Below, one piece after another: positions 9,174 to 17,164 of a DNA stretch of 22,735 bases. A program made the translations under genes and the position numbers. Under the pieces are notes generated by a model. The model ran no database searches and was not told where the DNA came from. It was given only the letters and a program-made list of their open reading frames with translations. The DNA lies in assembly GCA_028702895.1 (NCBI GenBank), contig JAQVNZ010000008.1, positions 1-22,735 on the forward strand. The letters are read 5' to 3'. Position 1 is the stretch's first letter. Each line of letters begins with the position of its first letter. Origin of the DNA: Candidatus Iainarchaeum sp. GTDB lineage: Archaea > Iainarchaeota > Iainarchaeia > Iainarchaeales > JAAZKV01.

Positions 9174-9680
9174 TTATTTTAATAAAGATTCTTTTAATAC
9201 TTCTAATGCTTTTGTTACATTCTCTGGTTTTTCTAAGGTCATTCCAAATGAGTCTTGTGGCCATAACTGCATTTCTAAAATTAAAGGTAATGCAATTTCT
9301 ATTACTAAGGCTAATATTATTGCGCCTAATAATAATGCTAAAATATTTTTTCCTTCTTGTAGAAAATATTTTTTTCTATTAAAATCATCAAATAATATTG
9401 AACCTAGTTTTAATCCAGCATATGTTGCAAGAATTATTGGAATAATATATAAAAATATTATTGAATTTTTTTTTGCACCTAATGCTAATCCTATTAATGC
9501 GTGTGGAATAAATGAAACAAAACCAAAGAAAATTGTTCCAAAGAAAAAGCAGATTAATATTATTGTTATTAACGGGTATTGTCCAATAAAATTTGGCATT
9601 GGGTTTAGAAACGAAATTATATAACTGCTTAATAATGTGATTAAACAGATTACTAAAAAGATTAGTGCTTTTTTATCCAA
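9174..9680 (-). CDS. Small polytopic membrane protein, SpoIIM-like (DUF95-type)
   Basis: 168 residues with about four membrane helices (roughly 5-25, 35-58, 74-97 and 112-136). Features like those of archaeal SpoIIM family proteins are a P59-H60 pair after the second helix, a small-residue stretch ending in GLKLG (89-93), FLQEG (106-110), and a last helix with IE (127-128). The usual E after PHG is absent (PHALIG), so family membership is only probable; another small membrane protein is possible. I accept a TTG start at 9680: GAGGTAA lies five bases upstream, and the next Met (28) would delete the first helix. The gene begins five bases after the stop of giant A, and its ribosome site overlaps that stop. 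The two should therefore be co-transcribed and translationally coupled. This suggests the protein helps with insertion, stability or assembly of giant A in the membrane. That role is inferred. Confidence 0.8.
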   Translation of the reverse strand: MDKKALIFLVICLITLLSSYIISFLNPMPNFIGQYPLITIILICFFFGTIFFGFVSFIPHALIGLALGAKKNSIIFLYIIPIILATYAGLKLGSILFDDFNRKKYFLQEGKNILALLLGAIILALVIEIALPLILEMQLWPQDSFGMTLEKPENVTKALEVLKESLLK

Positions 9681-9685
9681 GAAAA

Positions 9686-9692
9686 TTACCTC
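9686..9692 (-). promoter_or_regulatory. Ribosome binding site overlapping the stop of giant A
   Basis: GAGGTAA on the minus strand is a strong Shine-Dalgarno match. Its last three bases are the TAA stop of giant A, and five bases separate it from the TTG start at 9680. The site decides this non-ATG start and implies re-initiation by ribosomes leaving giant A. Confidence 0.75.
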
Positions 9693-12600
9693 GCTTTAGG
9701 TGTTTCTTGAGTATTTGGTTTTTCTGTATTTGGTTGATTTTCATTAGGAGTATTAATTGGCACTGGTTTTACTTGACTTTTTAATAATTCGCTTTCATTC
9801 CAAATAATACTATTACCATTATCGCTAACACAAGCAGTCTTTAATTTTAATTGTTGGATTATTTGTTCTAGTGTTGGCATTTGATTTAGTGTTATTTCTA
9901 ATAATGCATCATTTCCTCTTGTAGTAATAGTTTGAGTTTTTCCTTCGTTAAAAATAATTGTTTTGCTTGTAATTGTTGCACCATCATTATTTTCTGTTTT
10001 GAAAATAATTCTTCCATTGTTAGGATAATAATATAATCCAATTAATTCTTTTGCGTTAGTTGTTATGCCTGGACTAACTTTGAATCCACCTGTTGTTTTT
10101 GTATCATTAATTATTCCATTATTATATCTCCAATTAATTAATGTGGCGTCAGTAGTATTATTTGTTATTTTGTATATTAATTCTTTTTCTAATGCATGTA
10201 AGCTTGCGGTTAGAACTATTGGTGTTCTTTTATAAAATCCTTCTGAATCAATTATAATATTTTTTGAATTTTTAGTAGAAGAATTTTCTATTTCTTCTAA
10301 ATTAAATCCTTTTAATAAAATTATATTATTTGCTGATTTTTTTACAATATTTTTGTCGTTTACTCTAATGCTAATATTAGCGTTAGTACCTACTATTTGT
10401 GCTGTGTCTCCGTCTATTGTTAAAGCGTATTTTCCTACTCCGTTTAATCCAGTTATATTATAAGTAAAGTTTTGTATTTTATCAAATTGTGTGCCAATTT
10501 TATCAAATAATTGTTTTTGGTATATTGGTAAAACATTATTTTCGGCTGTTAAATACAAACTTTTTCCTGAACTAGAATATTTGTCATCAAATTGTGTTAA
10601 CAAATTTATTTTTTTCAAATTATCATTTTTCTGATAAATTAAATCTTTTCTTAATAAATCATTTTGCAAATCTCTTTTGCTTTTTATTAATTGTATTACT
10701 TTTGGACTTCCTCTTGCAATAATTTCTATTTCTTTCTTAGTATAAGTAGTTCCACAAGTAGTTACGCTTTCTATTTCGCTATCACTTGAAACAATTGTAT
10801 TAATATTCAAATATTCTTCTGCAGAAATATAGTTTATTTTTCCTGTTGTAGTATATGTTAAAAATAATTCTTCAAAATCAATACTCTTATCATTTTTAAT
10901 TTGTAATAAAACATCTCTCATTTGTGCTATTGGTAATATTCCTTCTTTAGCTTCGATTATTATTTGTTTGTCATTTCCTTGTAAATATTTACTAAAATCA
11001 AATACATTGTTTATGGGTTGTTGATTTATTCCAGAGTAAACATTTATTTTTGTAATATTATTTTCTTTACAAATATTCAAATCTATTTTTGGTGCTAACT
11101 TATAAATTTCTGATAATAATACTCCTTGTTGGCCACTAAAATTAGCTTCTAATTCGTTTCTAATTTTAACTGTTTTTTCCATCAAGAATAATTTTAACAT
11201 TTCATTATTACAAAAATTGTTTTCACAATAATTTGTTAATTCATTTAATTCTAATTCTTTTGCACTAGTTTTTTCTATTAAGTTTATACCATATTCTTCT
11301 GCGTTCTCAATACAAGTTCCTTGTTCGCTTACTTGTGCTAAAATATTGTCTATTTGTCCTGGTGTATATTTTAATGCACATTGAGGATAATTTTTTGATA
11401 ATTGCTCCATTATTTCACTAGCTTTTTTTCCAGTTCCTGCGATTTCCCTTATTATTCTTTCACAATCTACTTCTCCTATTCCAGCAACATAACAATCTCT
11501 TTCTGCATTAAATCCTTGTGGAGGAACAAACCCTGGTCTAGTTACAATTACGCTTAAAGGCCATCTTACTTCTCCTTTTTGAAAGTTTATTGCTCGTGTT
11601 AATGTTCCTATAACATTTGTTTTAATATAAACACATTGATGTTGTATTCCGCTTCTGTCAATTTCAACCCATAGATTAGGGCCTAGTGTGTTATTCAAAA
11701 TACTTCCTGTTTTTGATGTACTAACATTTATTTTTACTCCGCCAAATTCACTATCATATTTTAGATTACTAATACTATCCATTAATCCGCAATTTTTTGC
11801 ATTTGATAAATTCATTCCTTTAACTGCTTGTTGTTGGTATTGTTGTTGTAATGGGTATTGTTGTTGGTATTGCATTTGGTATTGCGGTAATCCACTCATT
11901 CCATTTGATGGCATTGGACCCACTTTTACTGCTGGCGGTTCCGAAATATGTTTGTAAACACCATTTTGGCCAAATTCTACATCTGGGATATTTCCAATAC
12001 TATTACTTCGTCCTTTCCAATATGTTATCAAATCTAGTGCTTTTTTTTCTTGTTCGCCAACACATTCTTCTGGCCTAGCATTTGGATCTCCCCAATTTAT
12101 TGCAGAATCCACACTTTCTAATAATCTATAATTATCTTCTATTGTTACTGGGAAAGTCATACATTGTTGACTACCATATTGATTATTATAAGAAACATTT
12201 AGTGTTCCGTAAGCGCCAGTTCTTGCATCAGTTTCAGTTGCCCATTGTCTAATATCTGCTAGATTACTAAATAATCCATAACTACTAGTTTTTGAATCAA
12301 ATAATCTTCTTTGCGGAATATATTGTGCACTTGGCATTACTTCAAAAGTAATTTCTTCTATTGTCCCGTTTGTTGATTCAATTATTTGTTGATCAAATGT
12401 TCTTGTTCCTGTAATAAAAGCACAAGCATTTCCCCCGCACTCGCTTCCTTGCGGCATAAAATATTGTGAATAATTTTGATTTACACTAGGATATTGTCCA
12501 GCATAGAATTGTTCTTGTCCGGGTTGTAAATACCTAATATCTTGATTAGTAGTCGCGTTTGGAGCATCGCATTTTAATGAAACAGTATTAGTTCTACTTA

Positions 12601-15600
12601 GCATTACTCCAGTATCATAACAATAATTAAATACTTTATATTTTTCTGCTTTGTATAAGAATGAATTAAAAGTTAATTTGTTAACATTTACTTTAATACA
12701 ATCCTTATCAATTTCGCCTAATTTTCTAACAGTTACTTTTACTGTGCCTATTTTATTTTTACTTTCTTCTGTGCCTTGTACTTTTGCATTTACGCTAACA
12801 TTATATTTTCCTAGCGTATATCCTGAACTAACAATAATACTGTTATCACTATTACTAGATATAGTAAATTTTTCTTCAGAAACATTTAATCTTGAATCAG
12901 TATCCAAATCAATTTCAACATCAACCGCACAATTATTTGTTATAATAAAACTATTTTGTTCATATTGTGCCGGGCCTTGTTCTGCTCCCATAAATGGTAA
13001 CATTGTATTCATACCATATGGCATTGAACCCATGCCCATTGGATTTCTAAACCCTTGGTAATTTTGTTGACTATTTTGAAAGTTAGCTGATAGGTTACTT
13101 GTCATTATCCTATTCTGTCCTAAATTCCATCCAGCTACTTCAAGTATTAATCCGCCAGCAGGTTCTTTTATTTCAATACATTTTGATAGATTACTCATAG
13201 AAATATTTGCACTAGTTTTTGCTTCTATTTCTTCACTAACATCAGCTTCAATAATATTTTTTGCTTTAAAAATAATATCAATTTTTTGTGTTCCTGACGA
13301 AACATTTGAATTAGGATTAAATCTTACTGTTAAAACTTCTTTAGCATTTTTTTCAAAAAAATTATTTACTTTTGTAAAAGTATTATTTAATGTTGCATTA
13401 GTAAACCCATTTCCAGAAATACTTATTGTTCCTAATTTACTTATATCACTTAACTTAGCTTCTATTTCTTGTAAATTTACTTGTATGCCTTCAGCAGTAC
13501 AACTATTCATTATTTCAATTGTTTGAGTAGATTCATTAGTAGATGTATTAAATTCTATTGTGCCTGGTGAAATTTTTAAACATTTATCAGAATCAATATA
13601 TCCTGGCATACTTAATCGTATTCTAACTGGAATACTATTTTCAAATATTTGTGTTGTTCCTTCTATGGATGTATTAATTATAATACTTCCTTCTATTGTT
13701 TTTGGTTCCTTTAATTTTTGTGCTAATGCGTTTGGCCTAATTTTAACTGAATAATTAGCATCTCCTTCGCTAGGAATTTCTTTGCCTTTTAAATCTTCAT
13801 TAAAAGAAATATTAAAGAAAGTTTCTAATTCACCAGTAGTGGCTACTCTTTCAATTTTTACTTTTTGGGTAGTAGCATTTTCTAATAATATTGTTTCTTC
13901 AATACTAACTATTTCTCCAATTTTTATTGTGTTGTTTATCTGGGGTGGAGTTATTAGTAATAATTTATCATCAACTTTTTTTTCTAATATAAATTCATCA
14001 TAACCTTCTTTTCTGGCAGTAATTGTTATTGTATCTCCAATTTTTGGTGCGCTTAATTCGTATTGGGCTATTCCATCAGAAGTAGTTTTAATAGTAGTTA
14101 GTATTGTAGTATTAGATTTTATTTCTATTAAAGCATCTCTTAATGGAATATTACCATCTTTTAATTCAAAGAACATTGTGTTATTAATATAAGGAATTAT
14201 TTGCTTTGGTATTAGGTCTAATAATATTTTTTTGTTTGAAGGAACATTAATTATTATTACTTGGTCTAATTCATTTTGTATTGTAGAATTTAATTTAATT
14301 TTTATTTCATTTGTTCCTGATGTAATTGTTTTAAACAAAATTTTTATTTCAGTATAAGCATCCATTGAAAGATTGCCTAAATTAATTGGATCAGTTCGTT
14401 CTATACCATTAATAATTATTTTTTCAATTGATATTCCGCTTTCTTCTAATTCTAATACTACTCCGCTCATATTTTTTCTACTTACGATTCTAGTTGTAAG
14501 TTCATAATCATTATTTTGTATTGCATTGTATTTATTGCTTATTATTTGTGTTCTACCAGCATTAGTTCCAGTCAAAGTTTTTATTTCATTACTAATACAA
14601 AAATTGTTTTTACACAAACTAGTTGTTCCACTGGTTAGTAAATAATTTTTTGCGCTAGAATAAAATTCGTGTCCTTGATTAAAATTTTGTGGATCTCTAA
14701 GGGTTGTTGCTCCTTTTGCCCAACCTCTATACCATAAATTTAATCCAGAATTAACTGGTGCATCTTCTATTAATAATTCAAATTCAATTTCATAAATTCC
14801 TGATTTAATATTATCCCATTTTGCTTCAATCCATTTTGCGGTTCCATTAGTAATATTTTTTGAATCAATACTATAACCATTGTTTGGATAATATGTTGTT
14901 CCTTTTAAATTAACATTTGCACTACTGTCCGTTTTTCCTATTTTAATAGAATCTTCTTCTAACAAATTTATTGTTTGTTCTGTTGCATTTCCTGTTCTAA
15001 TATGTAATCCTGCTTGTGAAAAATTTCCTTTAGGGACTTCTAAAACAGCTTTTACATTATAAATTCCTTGACTAATTATTCTCTCAGTTCCGATTTCGCT
15101 ATCAGCTAAATAAACGCCTAATATTTTTGCACTAAGTTTACCACTTTCTTTTACCATTAATATTTGTTGAGTGTTAGTTGCGCCTGCACTTGGATAAGTT
15201 GCAATTGTATTATAATTCAAATAATCAGTTGATTCGATTACAAAGTAAATTCTTTTATCTGCTCTAATATCAAAATTAGTTTTTCCTAAAGCATCAGTGA
15301 ATTTTTCTTCTTCAATTTCTTTAGTAAAAAAATTAATTGCTTTTATTGTTGCATTCATTATTGGTGCAAGAGATTCATCTAATACTTCTAATTCAAAATT
15401 TCCTTGACCAATATCTAATATTACTTCTAATTGAGTTTGACGTCTAGGCATTATTTGTATTGCGCTTGATGTTACTCCTCTAAAATTTTCTTTTATTGCA
15501 TAAACATAATAACTAGCTAAATCTAAATTATAAAATTCTATTAATCCATCTGCGCCCGTAGTTTTTTCTCCAATAACCGTATCATCTAATTTTTTTAAAG

Positions 15601-16888
15601 TTATTTTTACATTACTAATAGGTTCTTTTTTAGAATCAACTATGCTAACTAGTAATGATTGTGAATTATTTTCATTTGCTTTTACTAAATCAAAATTAAC
15701 TATTTCTCCACTATTTGCTTTTTTTGTTTGGCCAATTAGATATTGTGGGTGTTCTACTGCAATAGTATAATTTGTTCCTTGTGGTACATTAAATATTATT
15801 TGTCCTGTTGCGCCAGTTATTTGTGTATCAACTTGATTTTGAGTATTAGATAATTTTACTTCTACTCCGTTTATTGGTAAACCATTTTCAATATCTTTTA
15901 TGTTAACTGTTATTGTTGATGAATTACTTTTTTGTAATGTAATATTAAATGTAATAGTTTCATTTTTTCTTAAATCTTTTAATTCACCTAATAATGATCC
16001 GTCATAATCTAAAAAATTTCCTGTGGGAGAATGTGTTGTAATATAATATTTTTTTACTGGCATTTCTTCAAAAACAATAGTGCTTGTTCCAGCATTAACT
16101 ATTTTTGTTTGTATTACTAAACCATCTTCGCTTTTTGCATTTACACGTAATCCTTCTAAATTTTCTTCACTATTAATGGGAACAGTTATTGTCCCAGTGT
16201 TTATTTCAATTGGTTCTATTACTACATTATTTGTTCCGGAGAATGATGCTGTTCCATGAACAATATTATATCCTAAAACATTGTCTACTCTTATCTCTGG
16301 ACAATTAGAAAAATCTGCTGTAAAAATCCCGTTAGAATAACTGCCTGTTTTTTGTTGATTTGTTGAAACACAAGTGTATGTTACAAATCCTGTTCCAGTT
16401 ATTAGTTCGCCATTAGCTTTTTTTAATGTGATTGCTTTTGTTAATAATGCGTCTTCTTTTAAAATATTAAATTTTTGTTCTTTTCCTGTTGGTTTAATAA
16501 AATCTTTTGTAATTGTTCCATAACCACTTTTATCGATTTTTATAGTGTATTCTTTATCATCTAAATAAAATACTGCGTTTCCAATTGTATTTGTTTCTCT
16601 TGTATCAACAATTTCGCCATTATAATAAACACTTACGCTTGCAGAAAGTAATGGGGAATCATTTTCATAAACTCCAATTATTAATGCTTGACTAGTTCCT
16701 ATTATTAAAAAATAGATTAGTAAAAATAATAGTATTACTAATAGTATTGCTAGTGGAAAACTTGGTATTTTTTTTTCTTCTATCCAATCTACTGTGCTTC
16801 CAATAAAAGGTAATTTATCTGATGCTTTATCTATTAATGAATACCATTTATCTTCAATAGAAAAATATGCTCCTTTTAAATCAACCAT
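9686..16888 (-). CDS. Giant membrane-anchored surface protein A, 2400 aa
   Basis: Paralogue of giant B with the same anchor: leader with EDKWYS, D34-x-IE and PSF (42-44), then a transmembrane helix at about 46-66 and a long outside part. The domain order matches B: five carboxypeptidase-regulatory-like modules (about 68-148, 231-318, 325-402, 411-494, 496-580), the GYSIDS / YRGW / RDP module (about 585-772), Ig-like domains (about 891-1095), and three cysteine-paired domains (C1103/C1130, C1237/C1320, C1397/C1423). The middle one carries a roughly 50-residue loop rich in M, G, Q and N. From about 1430 it no longer resembles B: a Q/Y/M-rich stretch (about 1659-1690), cysteine-containing domains (about 1700-1950), and charged and beta-rich parts to a P/N/T-rich tail. 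I recognise no catalytic motif. The start is fixed by alignment of the leader with B and C. Downstream it is coupled to the SpoIIM-like gene. A surface stalk or adhesin is inferred. Confidence 0.93.
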   Translation of the reverse strand: MVDLKGAYFSIEDKWYSLIDKASDKLPFIGSTVDWIEEKKIPSFPLAILLVILLFLLIYFLIIGTSQALIIGVYENDSPLLSASVSVYYNGEIVDTRETNTIGNAVFYLDDKEYTIKIDKSGYGTITKDFIKPTGKEQKFNILKEDALLTKAITLKKANGELITGTGFVTYTCVSTNQQKTGSYSNGIFTADFSNCPEIRVDNVLGYNIVHGTASFSGTNNVVIEPIEINTGTITVPINSEENLEGLRVNAKSEDGLVIQTKIVNAGTSTIVFEEMPVKKYYITTHSPTGNFLDYDGSLLGELKDLRKNETITFNITLQKSNSSTITVNIKDIENGLPINGVEVKLSNTQNQVDTQITGATGQIIFNVPQGTNYTIAVEHPQYLIGQTKKANSGEIVNFDLVKANENNSQSLLVSIVDSKKEPISNVKITLKKLDDTVIGEKTTGADGLIEFYNLDLASYYVYAIKENFRGVTSSAIQIMPRRQTQLEVILDIGQGNFELEVLDESLAPIMNATIKAINFFTKEIEEEKFTDALGKTNFDIRADKRIYFVIESTDYLNYNTIATYPSAGATNTQQILMVKESGKLSAKILGVYLADSEIGTERIISQGIYNVKAVLEVPKGNFSQAGLHIRTGNATEQTINLLEEDSIKIGKTDSSANVNLKGTTYYPNNGYSIDSKNITNGTAKWIEAKWDNIKSGIYEIEFELLIEDAPVNSGLNLWYRGWAKGATTLRDPQNFNQGHEFYSSAKNYLLTSGTTSLCKNNFCISNEIKTLTGTNAGRTQIISNKYNAIQNNDYELTTRIVSRKNMSGVVLELEESGISIEKIIINGIERTDPINLGNLSMDAYTEIKILFKTITSGTNEIKIKLNSTIQNELDQVIIINVPSNKKILLDLIPKQIIPYINNTMFFELKDGNIPLRDALIEIKSNTTILTTIKTTSDGIAQYELSAPKIGDTITITARKEGYDEFILEKKVDDKLLLITPPQINNTIKIGEIVSIEETILLENATTQKVKIERVATTGELETFFNISFNEDLKGKEIPSEGDANYSVKIRPNALAQKLKEPKTIEGSIIINTSIEGTTQIFENSIPVRIRLSMPGYIDSDKCLKISPGTIEFNTSTNESTQTIEIMNSCTAEGIQVNLQEIEAKLSDISKLGTISISGNGFTNATLNNTFTKVNNFFEKNAKEVLTVRFNPNSNVSSGTQKIDIIFKAKNIIEADVSEEIEAKTSANISMSNLSKCIEIKEPAGGLILEVAGWNLGQNRIMTSNLSANFQNSQQNYQGFRNPMGMGSMPYGMNTMLPFMGAEQGPAQYEQNSFIITNNCAVDVEIDLDTDSRLNVSEEKFTISSNSDNSIIVSSGYTLGKYNVSVNAKVQGTEESKNKIGTVKVTVRKLGEIDKDCIKVNVNKLTFNSFLYKAEKYKVFNYCYDTGVMLSRTNTVSLKCDAPNATTNQDIRYLQPGQEQFYAGQYPSVNQNYSQYFMPQGSECGGNACAFITGTRTFDQQIIESTNGTIEEITFEVMPSAQYIPQRRLFDSKTSSYGLFSNLADIRQWATETDARTGAYGTLNVSYNNQYGSQQCMTFPVTIEDNYRLLESVDSAINWGDPNARPEECVGEQEKKALDLITYWKGRSNSIGNIPDVEFGQNGVYKHISEPPAVKVGPMPSNGMSGLPQYQMQYQQQYPLQQQYQQQAVKGMNLSNAKNCGLMDSISNLKYDSEFGGVKINVSTSKTGSILNNTLGPNLWVEIDRSGIQHQCVYIKTNVIGTLTRAINFQKGEVRWPLSVIVTRPGFVPPQGFNAERDCYVAGIGEVDCERIIREIAGTGKKASEIMEQLSKNYPQCALKYTPGQIDNILAQVSEQGTCIENAEEYGINLIEKTSAKELELNELTNYCENNFCNNEMLKLFLMEKTVKIRNELEANFSGQQGVLLSEIYKLAPKIDLNICKENNITKINVYSGINQQPINNVFDFSKYLQGNDKQIIIEAKEGILPIAQMRDVLLQIKNDKSIDFEELFLTYTTTGKINYISAEEYLNINTIVSSDSEIESVTTCGTTYTKKEIEIIARGSPKVIQLIKSKRDLQNDLLRKDLIYQKNDNLKKINLLTQFDDKYSSSGKSLYLTAENNVLPIYQKQLFDKIGTQFDKIQNFTYNITGLNGVGKYALTIDGDTAQIVGTNANISIRVNDKNIVKKSANNIILLKGFNLEEIENSSTKNSKNIIIDSEGFYKRTPIVLTASLHALEKELIYKITNNTTDATLINWRYNNGIINDTKTTGGFKVSPGITTNAKELIGLYYYPNNGRIIFKTENNDGATITSKTIIFNEGKTQTITTRGNDALLEITLNQMPTLEQIIQQLKLKTACVSDNGNSIIWNESELLKSQVKPVPINTPNENQPNTEKPNTQETPKAR
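11827..11886 (-). repeat. Low-complexity Q/Y repeat tract in giant A
   Basis: The plus strand repeats TATTGTTGTTG-like units with TTG triplets, which on the coding strand give CAA-rich codons for QQQY, QYQ and QMQYQ. It encodes residues about 1668-1687 of giant A. This microsatellite-like composition differs from the surrounding sequence and could expand or contract by slippage in steps that keep frame. It probably forms a flexible or sticky linker. Confidence 0.7.
12959..13105 (-). other. M/G/Q/N-rich insertion in an Ig-like domain of giant A
   Basis: Residues about 1262-1310 of giant A are rich in Met, Gly, Gln, Asn and Pro (for example NPMGMGSMPYGMN). They sit between the two cysteines of the second cysteine-paired domain. 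The equivalent cysteines are 24 residues apart in giant B but 83 apart here, and this loop accounts for most of the difference. It should form a disordered exposed loop. Confidence 0.65.
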
Positions 16889-16938
16889 TTGCTCGCCTAA
16901 CCTTAACTTATTCTAATTAATACTTGTATTATTCTTGA

Positions 16939-16952
16939 TAATATATTCTTTT
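16939..16952 (-). promoter_or_regulatory. Possible promoter of giant A
   Basis: On the minus strand AAAAG is followed by AATATATTA, centred about 55 bases before the ATG at 16888. The AAAAG preceding the box recalls the promoter of giant B. The box is a weaker match and lies slightly farther from the start, giving a leader of about 28 bases that contains GGCGAG as a possible weak ribosome site. Confidence 0.35.
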
Positions 16953-17020
16953 ATGATATTTATTAACTTATCTAAATTATATTCATTTTATTATAGATAT
17001 TAATAATAAGAACTATTTTT

Positions 17021-17029
17021 ATATTTAAA
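17021..17029 (-). promoter_or_regulatory. Second TATA-like box far upstream of giant A
   Basis: TTTAAATAT on the minus strand is a good TATA match preceded by GTAAG. It lies about 137 bases before the giant A start and would give a leader of around 110 bases. The 276 bases between the stop at 17165 and the start at 16888 hold no open frame I can support, so this is either an alternative promoter with a long leader, the promoter of a short RNA, or chance. Confidence 0.25.
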
Positions 17030-17164
17030 CTTACTGGAATTTGGAATTTTTGATTAGTTATTTTTGTTTTTTTGATATTTTTTAATTAGTAGTATTTAAC
17101 TGTTAATTTATCTTTTTTATTTGTTTTAATATTATTAATTTGATATATTTACTATTTTATGCAT

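Noticed and set aside
9133..9624. Plus-strand open frame of 163 codons
   Set aside because: It is antisense to the SpoIIM-like gene, whose minus-strand frame has coherent membrane helices and a strong ribosome site. The plus translation is Asn/Ile/Lys-rich noise.
11827..11886. CRISPR-like or mobile-element repeat
   Set aside because: The repeat is a short imperfect triplet-based tract inside a coding frame, without spacers or terminal repeats.
804..16888. Carboxypeptidase activity from the regulatory-like modules
   Set aside because: Only the beta-sandwich accessory fold is suggested. I see no zinc-peptidase domain or HxxE-type catalytic arrangement.
17041..17160. T-rich runs between genes as transcription terminators
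   Set aside because: The T runs are on the plus strand, so the minus-strand RNAs are A-rich here. No plus-strand gene ends nearby. Archaeal terminators need U-rich RNA.
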